NCBI GenBank assembly: GCA_020634315.1
Contig: JACKBV010000018.1
Location: forward strand, 1 to 64,000
DNA: 64,000 nt
Direction of reading: 5' to 3'
Origin: Ardenticatenaceae bacterium
Lineage (GTDB): Bacteria > Chloroflexota > Anaerolineae > Promineifilales > Promineifilaceae
Made by a program: the position numbers and the translations under genes. Within the stretch, counting starts at the first letter, position 1, and the number at the start of each line of letters is the position of its first letter. Below, one piece after another: positions 9,753 through 17,362 of the stretch. A model generated the notes under the pieces. That model was not told the origin of the DNA, ran no database searches, and saw only the letters and a program-made list of their open reading frames with translations.

Positions 9753-10886
9753 TTAATGTTCGGGGCAATATTGAGCAAATTCTCCAACGCAAATCTCTTC
9801 CCAGGTGCGAAACCCATCTGCAATAACTGTTTCGGCAATATTATCCTGAGTGACGACAATTGGCGTTAGTTTGATAAAGGGAATGTCATTTTGCCCATTG
9901 TTCACGGTGTCTGCTGTCAGCGTGGAAATGTCTTCATTGCGCAGCAAGGCAACGGCCGCTTGTGCGGCGGCTTCAGCTTCCAGGCGGATAGGTTTGTAAA
10001 CAGTCATAGATTGCCATCCGGCCAGAATGTTTTGGATGCCACCGGCTGTGGCGTCTTGCCCACTGAGAGGCAGCGGCCCCAACCCCTGACTTTTTAGGGC
10101 AGAGATAACAGAACTGGCAATGCCGTCATTGGCGGCAAAAACGGCATTGACATTGCCATTGGCCGCTGTCAGGATTTGTTCAAAGATGATGAGCGCCTGC
10201 TGATTGTCCCATTCTGGCACAGCCTGGTCGTCTACCAACTCCCATTCGCCCGCTTGATAGCGCGGGGCGGCGACGGAAAAATAACCGGTGCGGTAAAGCG
10301 TGGCATTGTTGTCGGTCGTAGCGCCATTTAGCTGCACAATGCGCGGCGTTGCTACTGGCAAAGCGTCGATGAGGGGGGTCAACGTTTCGCCCATGAGGCG
10401 ACCGACGGTGACGTTATCAAAACTCACGTAGACATCTGCCCCTGGCCCTTCGATAGTAAGACGGTCGTAATCAATGACTTTGACGCCTGCTTCTCTGGCC
10501 TGGGCGATAATGGCGGCACCGCTGCCGCTATCCAAATTGACCAGCAAAATGACTTTGGCACCGTTGGTAATGGCTTGCTCTGCCTGGGTTTGTTGGGCGC
10601 GGGCGTCTCCTTCGGCATTGACAATGCTGTATGTAATGCCGAAGGCGGTAAAGGCTTGCTCGAAATAGCGCCGGTCGTCCCCTTCCCAACGGGCTGATGT
10701 TGCTGAATCTGGCAGCAAAACAGCAATCTCTGCGCCGGCGGCATCAGAGATTGCTGTTTTGTTCACATCTGGTTGTGCGTCAGTTTGGCTTGTGATGCTG
10801 CCTGATACATTTGTGTTGCCCTCTGCACAGGCAATGGGCAGAAAGAGCAACACAAAGATAAGCAGTATCCAACCTGTACGCTTCAA
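9753..10886 (-). CDS. xylF: Sugar-binding lipoprotein, XylF-like
   Basis: This extracytoplasmic substrate-binding protein (periplasmic-binding-protein type I fold) belongs to CUT2 transporters. I chose the TTG at 10886 because AAGGG lies 7 bases upstream and it begins directly with a lipoprotein signal (KRTGWILLIFVLLFLPIAC). The longer in-frame start at 10970 would add 28 polar residues before the signal and overlap mmsB. The mature part has family motifs: KVILLVNLDSGSGAAI, VKVIDYDRL, YVSFDNVTVGRLMGE, NAVFAANDGIASSVI and LSGQDATAGGIQNILAG. It sits between two permease genes, so it could feed either, but order and family point to the XylH-like permease. Confidence 0.8.
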   Translation of the reverse strand: MKRTGWILLIFVLLFLPIACAEGNTNVSGSITSQTDAQPDVNKTAISDAAGAEIAVLLPDSATSARWEGDDRRYFEQAFTAFGITYSIVNAEGDARAQQTQAEQAITNGAKVILLVNLDSGSGAAIIAQAREAGVKVIDYDRLTIEGPGADVYVSFDNVTVGRLMGETLTPLIDALPVATPRIVQLNGATTDNNATLYRTGYFSVAAPRYQAGEWELVDDQAVPEWDNQQALIIFEQILTAANGNVNAVFAANDGIASSVISALKSQGLGPLPLSGQDATAGGIQNILAGWQSMTVYKPIRLEAEAAAQAAVALLRNEDISTLTADTVNNGQNDIPFIKLTPIVVTQDNIAETVIADGFRTWEEICVGEFAQYCPEH

Positions 10887-10941
10887 GTTTTTGCCCTTTG
10901 AGGATGGGTGTGTGGGGCCGGAAACGGCCGTTTCCCCATGC

Positions 10942-12120
10942 TCATCGTCTGCTGCGCGTCGCCACGTCAAAAATCACAGCGGCGGCCAGCACGGCTCCAC
11001 GTACCATGTATTGATAAGAGATACCGATCCCCATCAAATTCATCCCGCTTGTTAGCGAAGCCATCACCAGAGCGCCAATCAATGCGCCCGTCACTTTACC
11101 CACACCACCTGCCGCCGACACACCACCGACAAAGGCCGCGGCGATAGCATCTAGCTCAAACAGCGTCCCGGCTGTGGTTGTCGCCGACTGCAAACGAGAG
11201 GCAAACAACATGCCCGACAAAGCTGCCAGCATCCCCATTTGTCCAAACACGACATACGTGATTTTCTTGACATTGACGCCGCTCAATTCGGCCGCTTCCG
11301 GGTTGCCCCCAACCGCATAGATATGTCGTCCTAACACGGTTTTGGTACTGACAAAATAATAAATGCCCATGACTAGCAACACGACGACGACTGTCCAGGA
11401 AAGACCATTGTATCCGGCCAGCACCCAGGTCATGCCGCCAATCAGCAGTGCGGTAAAAGCCAGTTTCAAGATGAAGATGTTCATGGGCAACACTTCAAAG
11501 TTGTAGGCTTGCTTCGTGCGACGGCCGTTTAATTCCCCCACCACGAACAACACAATTGCAATAATCCCCAGCAACAGCGTCAACTTGTGTACTTCCGGCA
11601 TGAAATTAACAGGAATATCTGGGATAAATCCGTTGCCAATGGCATTAAAGACATCATTGGCAATGATAATCGTCCCAGTTTCCTCTGTGACTACTAAAAT
11701 GGCCCCTCTATAGACAAGGAACCCGGCCAGCGTCGCCACAAACGCCGGAATGCCCATTTGCGCCACCAGAAAACCAGGAATAAACCCAAGTAATAACCCA
11801 ATTAGCAGCACCACTGGGATAACGAGGTATACCGGCCAACCCCAAAAGGCCATGGCAATAGCCGCCACTGCCCCTAAAAACCCGGCCAGAAAACCAACAG
11901 ACAGATCAATGTGTCGGATGACAATGATCAAAGTCATGCCAATGCCCAACACAGCAATGTAGCCCGTTTGATTCAGCAAATTGCTGATATTTCGTGAAGA
12001 AATAAAAATGCCGTCTGTCAAAACTGCAAAAACAGCCCAAATGACAAACAAAGCAATGAACATGCCATACTCGCGGATGTTTTGTTTTAATACTTTCTGT
12101 AAATCATTGATGAAGGACAT
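10942..12120 (-). CDS. mmsB: Multiple-monosaccharide ABC transporter permease, MmsB/GguB-like
   Basis: This 392-residue CUT2 permease has about ten membrane helices. Segments closely recall GguB/MmsB: NFEVLPMNIFILKLAF, VLGRHIYAVGGNPEAAELSGV, LFELDAIAAAFVGGVSAAGGVGK and the C-terminal MNLMGIGISYQYMVRG. It lies 15 bases after the ATPase gene and would form the translocation pore used with the ChvE-like binding protein and MmsA. Its end overlaps only the extended, less likely start of the XylF-like gene. Confidence 0.88.
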   Translation of the reverse strand: MSFINDLQKVLKQNIREYGMFIALFVIWAVFAVLTDGIFISSRNISNLLNQTGYIAVLGIGMTLIIVIRHIDLSVGFLAGFLGAVAAIAMAFWGWPVYLVIPVVLLIGLLLGFIPGFLVAQMGIPAFVATLAGFLVYRGAILVVTEETGTIIIANDVFNAIGNGFIPDIPVNFMPEVHKLTLLLGIIAIVLFVVGELNGRRTKQAYNFEVLPMNIFILKLAFTALLIGGMTWVLAGYNGLSWTVVVVLLVMGIYYFVSTKTVLGRHIYAVGGNPEAAELSGVNVKKITYVVFGQMGMLAALSGMLFASRLQSATTTAGTLFELDAIAAAFVGGVSAAGGVGKVTGALIGALVMASLTSGMNLMGIGISYQYMVRGAVLAAAVIFDVATRSRR

Positions 12121-12135
12121 GGTATGCCTCTCTCC

Positions 12136-13662
12136 CTAGTTCTTCGTTGCCAGATGCATGATTTTTTCTTGGGTCGCTTCTTCAATCGGCAACTCGCCGG
12201 TAATCTCCCCCGCAGAAACAATATACACACGATCACTCATCCCTAAAATTTCCGGTAATTCCGATGAGATCATGATAATGCTCATGCCTTGCTCAACCAG
12301 TCGATTCATGATCGTGTAAATTTCATATTTGGCGCCAACGTCAATGCCTCGTGTCGGCTCATCTAGAATCAAAATATTTGGCTTAACAAAAAGCCACTTA
12401 GCTAATGATACCTTTTGCTGGTTGCCACCACTCAAATTCAGCACTTTTTGTTCAATCGTCGGCGTTTTGATATTTAGCGAATCTTTGTATTCATTGGCGA
12501 TTTTGATTTCTGCGTTGTCATCCACAACACCCCGTTGGGCAATCTCGCGTAGATTCGCCAATGTAACATTTTGCTTTACATCCTGAATCAAGATCAATCC
12601 ATTTCGTTTGCGATCTTCAGACACATAAGCCACGCCTGCATTGATCGCTTCTTCGGGGTGATGGAATTGCATTTTCTCCCCATAAACAAACATTTCCCCC
12701 TGCAAGTGATACCGTTCTGGATTGCCAAAAATGCTTAAAGCCAGCTCTGTACGCCCTGATCCCATCAATCCAGAAAAGCCAACAATTTCCCCCTTCTTCA
12801 CATAGAAATTGGCATTTTTCAAAATATCTCTTTCACGAGCCGGATCATAGGCACACCAATCCTTGACCTCGAAGGTGATCTCCTCAGAACGTTTGTGTTC
12901 CCGTTTCGGATAGATGTTGTCAATTTCACGACCAACCATGTGCTTAATCAGCACGTTTTCGGACACTTCTCCGTTCCTGGCGTTTAGTGTGCAAATGGTA
13001 CGGCCGTCACGCAGCACCGTCACCGAATCAGCAATCTCCATGATCTCCTTCAGCTTATGCGTAATCATGACACAAGTCACGCCTTGCACCTTAAGATCAC
13101 GCAGCAAATCAAACAAGTTTGCCACATCATCTTCATTAAGGGCTGAAGTCGGTTCATCCAGGATAAGCAGCCGTACATCCTTACTAAGCGCCTTGGCGAT
13201 CTCCACCAGTTGTTGCTTGCCCACACCCAGCTCTTTAACTTTGACGGCCGGATTCACATTGAGCTTAACCTTCTTGAGCATTTCACTGGCTTGTCGAATG
13301 GTTTCATTCCAATCCACCATCATGCCATTTTTAATTTCATGGCCGATGAAAATGTTTTCATAGACTGTCATTTCGGGGATGAGCGCCAATTCCTGATAGA
13401 TGATGCCAATGCCTGTGTTCTCGCTGTCGCGAATTCCCCCAAAACTCTGTAGTTCGCCACCAAAAAGAATGTCGCCGCTATACTCCCCATGCGGGTAAAC
13501 ACCACTCAAAATTTTCATGAGGGTAGATTTCCCCGCGCCATTTTCGCCTACCAGACAATGAATTTCGCCAGCAGCGACACGAAAGCTGACATTGTCCAAC
13601 GCTTTCACGCCAGGAAATTCCTTTGTAATATTCTTCATTTCTAAGAGGGGCGTATCATTCAT
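12136..13662 (-). CDS. mmsA: Multiple-monosaccharide ABC transporter ATPase, MmsA/GguA-like
   Basis: This 508-residue protein carries two ABC cassettes in tandem, the rule for CUT2 sugar importers. Cassette 1 has Walker A GENGAGKS, a degenerate signature LGVGK and Walker B LLILDEPTSAL. Cassette 2 has the usual CUT2 variant Walker A GSGRT (Arg for Lys), signature LSGGN and Walker B LILDEPTRGIDVG. It is the only full ATPase in an operon with two permeases and two binding-protein genes, so it may energise both. It is separated from the upstream binding-protein gene by a strong hairpin that probably lowers its expression. Confidence 0.92.
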   Translation of the reverse strand: MNDTPLLEMKNITKEFPGVKALDNVSFRVAAGEIHCLVGENGAGKSTLMKILSGVYPHGEYSGDILFGGELQSFGGIRDSENTGIGIIYQELALIPEMTVYENIFIGHEIKNGMMVDWNETIRQASEMLKKVKLNVNPAVKVKELGVGKQQLVEIAKALSKDVRLLILDEPTSALNEDDVANLFDLLRDLKVQGVTCVMITHKLKEIMEIADSVTVLRDGRTICTLNARNGEVSENVLIKHMVGREIDNIYPKREHKRSEEITFEVKDWCAYDPARERDILKNANFYVKKGEIVGFSGLMGSGRTELALSIFGNPERYHLQGEMFVYGEKMQFHHPEEAINAGVAYVSEDRKRNGLILIQDVKQNVTLANLREIAQRGVVDDNAEIKIANEYKDSLNIKTPTIEQKVLNLSGGNQQKVSLAKWLFVKPNILILDEPTRGIDVGAKYEIYTIMNRLVEQGMSIIMISSELPEILGMSDRVYIVSAGEITGELPIEEATQEKIMHLATKN

Positions 13663-13699
13663 AATCAGCTCCGATTGCCAGGAATATCATATTAGTATA

Positions 13700-13732
13700 A
13701 AGAAAAGTGGTGGCCGAGCCACCACTTTTCTT
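13700..13732 (-). promoter_or_regulatory. Intra-operon 15-bp hairpin between binding-protein and ATPase genes
   Basis: AAGAAAAGTGGTGGC at 13700-13714 is perfectly complementary to 13718-13732, with a 3-base loop. On the minus strand the 3' arm runs into TTTTCTTTATAC, a partial terminator or mRNA-stabilising stem. Such stems behind binding-protein genes commonly let the binding protein outnumber the transporter. Confidence 0.75.
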
Positions 13733-13746
13733 AACAAAAAACTTGC

Positions 13747-15969
13747 TTAATCCAATCCTGTGAAATCGCTGGCGCTGTAATAACCAGAGTCAATCAAAGT
13801 CGCTTTGACATTGTTGATGTCTACGGTGACGACAGGGGATTGGATGGCGGGGACATCGACTGCACCATTGTTGTAGGAACCTTTGGCGGCAGGTGTTTCA
13901 TCTTTGAGCAGAGCGATGGCTGCGCTGATGGCGTCATCGACGAGGGTGCGCACATCTTTGAAGACGGTCATGGATTGCTTGCCATCAATGATGTATTGCA
14001 CAGAAGCCTTTTCTGCATCTTGCCCGGTGATGAGGTAGCTGGTGACATCGCCATCGGCGGCGAAGGTGTCGGCAATAGCGCGAGCGGTACCGTCGTTGGG
14101 AGCGAGGATGAAGACATCGCCTTTGTCCTCGGCGGGGGCAGCGGTGAGGTTGGCTTCAGCCAGGTTCTTGGCGGTGTTGAAGTCCCAGTTGGTGGTGATC
14201 TGGCCGATGATTTGGGCCATCTCGTCGCGGGTCAGTTCAGCCTTGTCTTGCAGAGCAACAGCTTCGCTGGAGTTCTTGATGACGAAGGTGCCATCGGCAA
14301 TCTTCGGTTGCAGAACGCCCCAAGCGCCTTCAAAGAAGATGAAAGCATTGTTGTCGGAGGCGGCACCGGCGTAGAGATAGAGCGGGTTGCCTGTGCCGGT
14401 GGCATTGTCGACCAGGTATTGTGCCTGTTGGGCACCAACGGCGATGCTGTCGAAGGTGACATAGTAGTCTACGGCATCGGTGTCACGGATGAGACGGTCG
14501 TAGGAGATAACCTTGACGCCAGCGGCTTGGGCTGCTTCGGCAGCAGCGGCAGCGGCCGTTCCGTCATGTGGCGTGATGATGATGACCTGCACACCTTTCG
14601 TGATCAGGTCTTCCACGTTCGCCTTTTCCTTGGCGGAGTCGCCCTGGCTGAACAGAATCTCGACATCGTAGCCTGCTGCTTCCAATGCTTCCTTGAAGCG
14701 GGTTTCGTCTTGTACCCAGCGTGGTTCATCTTTCGTTGGCAGGACGATGCCCACTTTGCCGGCTACATCTTCGGCTGCCATATCGCCGGATTCCATTGCT
14801 TCCAATCCTGTGAAATCGCTGGCGTTGTAATAACCAGAGTCAAGCAAGGACGCTTTGACATTGTTGATGTCTACGGTGACGACAGGGGATTGGATGGCGG
14901 GGACATCGACTGCACCATTGTTGTAGGAACCTTTGGCGGCAGGTGTTTCATCTTTGAGCAGAGCGATGGCTGCGCTGATGGCGTCATCGACGAGGGTGCG
15001 CACATCTTTGAAGACGGTCATGGATTGCTTGCCATCAATGATGTATTGCACAGAAGCCTTTTCTGCATCTTGCCCGGTGATGAGGTAGCTGGTGACATCG
15101 CCATCGGCGGCGAAGGCGTCGGCAATAGCGCGAGCGGTACCGTCGTTGGGAGCGAGGATGAAGACATCGCCTTTGTCCTCGGCGGGGGCAGCGGTGAGGT
15201 TGGCTTCAGCCAGGTTCTTGGCGGTGTTGAAGTCCCAGTTGGTGGTGATCTGGCCGATGATTTGGGCCATCTCGTCGCGGGTCAGTTCAGCCTTGTCTTG
15301 CAGAGCAACAGCTTCGCTGGAGTTCTTGATGACGAAGGTGCCATCGGCAATCTTCGGTTGCAGAACGCCCCAAGCGCCTTCAAAGAAGATGAAAGCATTG
15401 TTGTCGGAGGCGGCACCGGCGTAGAGATAGAGCGGGTTGCCTGTGCCGGTGGCATTGTCGACCAGGTATTGTGCCTGTTGGGCACCAACGGCGATGCTGT
15501 CGAAGGTGACATAGTAGTCTACGGCATCGGTGTCACGGATGAGACGGTCGTAGGAGATAACCTTGACGCCAGCGGCTTGGGCTGCTTCGGCAGCAGCGGC
15601 AGCGGCCGTTCCGTCATGTGGCGTGATGATGATGACCTGCACACCTTTCGTGATCAGGTCTTCCACGTTCGCCTTTTCCTTGGCGGAGTCGCCCTGGCTG
15701 AACAGAATCTCGACATCGTAGCCTGCTGCTTCCAATGCTTCCTTGAAGCGGGTTTCGTCTTGTACCCAGCGTGGTTCATCTTTCGTTGGCAGGACGATGC
15801 CCACTTTGCCGCTAACGGCCTCTGAAACGGTGTCGGTCGTGGTGGAGCTGGTGTCGCTGGTGGTGGCTGGTTCGTTGGTGTTGTTGTTGCCGCCACCGCA
15901 GGCTACCAAAGCGAAAATGGCCAATAGGGCCAGCATAGTCAAGGTTAATTTCATCCATTTATTTTTCAT
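13747..15969 (-). CDS. ChvE-like sugar-binding lipoprotein with two nearly identical tandem binding domains
   Basis: The 740-residue product is twice the usual ChvE/XylF length. A lipoprotein signal (MKNKWMKLTLTMLALLAIFALVAC in outline, lipobox LVAC, Cys near 24) and a Ser/Thr linker precede domain A, from GKVGIVLPTKDEPRWV to SDFTGLE. A short bridge, roughly AMESGDMAAEDVA, leads into domain B, which repeats the same roughly 340 residues. Each domain shows the CUT2 binding-protein motifs VQVIIITPHDGTAAAAAA, VKVISYDRLI, DVFILAPNDGTA and YLITGQDAEKASVQYI. The domains differ at only a few positions (Ala/Thr in FAADG context; SLLDSGYYN versus TLIDSGYYS). It heads the CUT2 operon, with GGAGG 12 bases before the ATG. 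The fusion might raise local substrate capture or bind two sugars, but near-identity argues for a very recent event. Confidence 0.9.
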   Translation of the reverse strand: MKNKWMKLTLTMLALLAIFALVACGGGNNNTNEPATTSDTSSTTTDTVSEAVSGKVGIVLPTKDEPRWVQDETRFKEALEAAGYDVEILFSQGDSAKEKANVEDLITKGVQVIIITPHDGTAAAAAAEAAQAAGVKVISYDRLIRDTDAVDYYVTFDSIAVGAQQAQYLVDNATGTGNPLYLYAGAASDNNAFIFFEGAWGVLQPKIADGTFVIKNSSEAVALQDKAELTRDEMAQIIGQITTNWDFNTAKNLAEANLTAAPAEDKGDVFILAPNDGTARAIADAFAADGDVTSYLITGQDAEKASVQYIIDGKQSMTVFKDVRTLVDDAISAAIALLKDETPAAKGSYNNGAVDVPAIQSPVVTVDINNVKASLLDSGYYNASDFTGLEAMESGDMAAEDVAGKVGIVLPTKDEPRWVQDETRFKEALEAAGYDVEILFSQGDSAKEKANVEDLITKGVQVIIITPHDGTAAAAAAEAAQAAGVKVISYDRLIRDTDAVDYYVTFDSIAVGAQQAQYLVDNATGTGNPLYLYAGAASDNNAFIFFEGAWGVLQPKIADGTFVIKNSSEAVALQDKAELTRDEMAQIIGQITTNWDFNTAKNLAEANLTAAPAEDKGDVFILAPNDGTARAIADTFAADGDVTSYLITGQDAEKASVQYIIDGKQSMTVFKDVRTLVDDAISAAIALLKDETPAAKGSYNNGAVDVPAIQSPVVTVDINNVKATLIDSGYYSASDFTGLD
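13752..14760. repeat. 1,009-bp direct repeat, copy 1 (domain B of the binding protein)
   Basis: It matches 14802-15810 at an offset of exactly 1,050 bases (350 codons). I see only about half a dozen substitutions, clustered at the C-terminal codons of the domain plus one at 14067 (t versus c), so identity exceeds 99%. Confidence 0.95.
14802..15810. repeat. 1,009-bp direct repeat, copy 2 (domain A of the binding protein)
   Basis: Second copy of the in-frame tandem duplication. Identity to copy 1 stops abruptly at 15810/14760, where the linker after the signal peptide replaces the inter-domain bridge. Confidence 0.95.
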
Positions 15970-16254
15970 TTGTTTTCTTTTCCTCCAAAAGTGTGTGAAT
16001 AACGTGATAGAAATTGTGGGTAAAGGATTTGTTTTGGATTATTGGTTGTGCGATCACCTCCTTGGTGTTTGCGCATAGAAATTTGGTCATTGTGCGAATT
16101 GACCATATTTTTGGACTTTTGTATATTAAACAGTAACAAGAAACGGCCGTGTACCCTCATTTCCCTCTCAACTAATAGGGGAACACCCTTGAGCCGTTAG
16201 GGGAAACCCCCTAATAGCACGAGCCAAGAGAGCAGAGGGTGGAATAATTCATTT
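15970..16254. promoter_or_regulatory. Divergent control region of the sugar operon and the REC-HTH-REC/ABC-kinase pair
   Basis: The two transcription units diverge from these 285 bases. Two similar sites lie close to the regulator gene: TAGGGG-AAAC-CCCCTA, a perfect inverted repeat at 16198-16213, and a related TAGGGGAACACCC at 16176-16188, 22 bases apart. They are good candidates for binding of the LuxR-type HTH protein encoded just downstream. An ACGGCCGT copy is at 16143-16150. An isolated AAGGAGGTGAT (minus strand, 16053-16063) is a perfect Shine-Dalgarno with no start codon behind it, in the leader of the binding-protein mRNA. Confidence 0.55.
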
Positions 16255-17355
16255 ATGGAACCTGTTCGCATTTTATTAGCCGATGATCATGCCGTCGTTA
16301 GGGCGGGTATTCGCAACGCGCTTGAAGGTTTAGCAAATGTGGTCATTGTGGGAGAGGTGGGCAATGGCCCCCAGGTCAGGCAGGCGCTGTCCGACTTACA
16401 CCCAGATTGTTTGTTAATTGACGTGACCATGCCGGAATTTGAACCAATAGGCGAAATTCGTGCCATTCGTGCCCGTTATCCAAAGCTGCGTATTCTTGTC
16501 GTTAGCGCGTATGATGACGATGTGTACGTGCAAGGGTTATTGGGGGTTGGCGTTGATGGCTATCACTTGAAAGATCAACCCTTAAGCGATTTGCGCCTGG
16601 CTGTGCAGCGTGTCATTGCTGGCGAGCGGTGGATATCCAGCTCTTTGCTTGACAAACTTTTGAACCCAAGCAGCTCATTGCTTTCTCTTCCGGCATTGTC
16701 AACGCGACAAAAAGAACTGCTGCGTCTCTTGTCAAAAGGTGCTGATAATCGCACCATTGCCGCCCAGCTTCATTTAAGCGTGAAAACGGTAGAAAACCAT
16801 CTGACACGGTTATACCGGCAGCTAAATGTGCAGAGCCGCCTGGAAGCAGCCAACTATGCCCGCGAACATCCTGAGCTGACAGCGCATGTGAATACGGCCG
16901 ATCTCAATACACCTCCTTCCGGCACACAGTATGCGAATCGGCAGGCGTCTTCATTTGTTGATATGGGGCGTTATGAAGATGCTGCTGAGCAAGGGGCAAT
17001 ACTGGTTGTGGATGATAACAAACGGTATCGTTACCAACTGCGCCGAACCATTGGCAAGGTTTACCCGCAAGCGATGGTCTTTGAAGCGGAAAGCAGCGGC
17101 GAAATGTTGCAAATCATCCAGCGTGTGCAGCCGCGTGTCGCTTTTGTCGATGTCGTGTTAGGGGATGAAGATGGAATTAGCTGTGTGCGCAAATTGAAGG
17201 CGGCACTCCCTCTGACGCGTATTATCTTAATCAGCGCCTACCCGGATCGCGAATTTCATCGGCGTGGCCTTGAGGCTGGCGCGACGGCATTCGTTGACAA
17301 GAAAGATTTAGATGCAGCAACGCTTTCTCAAATTATTCATGATGCGCTTGCGTAG
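16255..17355 (+). CDS. Response regulator with REC-LuxR HTH-REC architecture
   Basis: Residues 1-120 form a NarL-type receiver (acidic pair DD at 10-11, phospho-acceptor Asp56 in LLIDVTMPE, Lys in YHLKDQ). Residues about 145-205 form a LuxR-type DNA-binding domain (LSTRQKELLRLLSKGADNRT, then VKTVENHL). After a linker, residues about 243-366 are a second complete receiver (VVDDNKRYR, Asp299 in FVDVVLGDEDG, Lys in FVDKKD). NarL proteins normally end at the HTH, so the C-terminal receiver is unusual and suggests dual phospho-input. The gene lies 7 bases before the ABC-kinase fusion, its probable phosphodonor, and diverges from the sugar operon, its probable target. TAGGGG repeats just upstream could be its operator. 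Confidence 0.9.
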   Translation: MEPVRILLADDHAVVRAGIRNALEGLANVVIVGEVGNGPQVRQALSDLHPDCLLIDVTMPEFEPIGEIRAIRARYPKLRILVVSAYDDDVYVQGLLGVGVDGYHLKDQPLSDLRLAVQRVIAGERWISSSLLDKLLNPSSSLLSLPALSTRQKELLRLLSKGADNRTIAAQLHLSVKTVENHLTRLYRQLNVQSRLEAANYAREHPELTAHVNTADLNTPPSGTQYANRQASSFVDMGRYEDAAEQGAILVVDDNKRYRYQLRRTIGKVYPQAMVFEAESSGEMLQIIQRVQPRVAFVDVVLGDEDGISCVRKLKAALPLTRIILISAYPDREFHRRGLEAGATAFVDKKDLDAATLSQIIHDALA

Positions 17356-17362
17356 ATAATTT

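Noticed and set aside
13840..15825. A 661-codon open frame on the + strand opposite the tandem binding protein
   Set aside because: It mirrors the codon bias of the real gene, repeats with the same 350-codon period, lacks a ribosome site and resembles no family.
13747..15969. Two separate binding-protein genes
   Set aside because: No stop, start or ribosome site lies between the domains and the second domain has no signal peptide; the reading frame is continuous.
15966..16160. 64-codon minus-strand ORF in the leader of the binding-protein gene
   Set aside because: No ribosome site at its starts and an uninformative sequence; the region is better explained as leader and control DNA.
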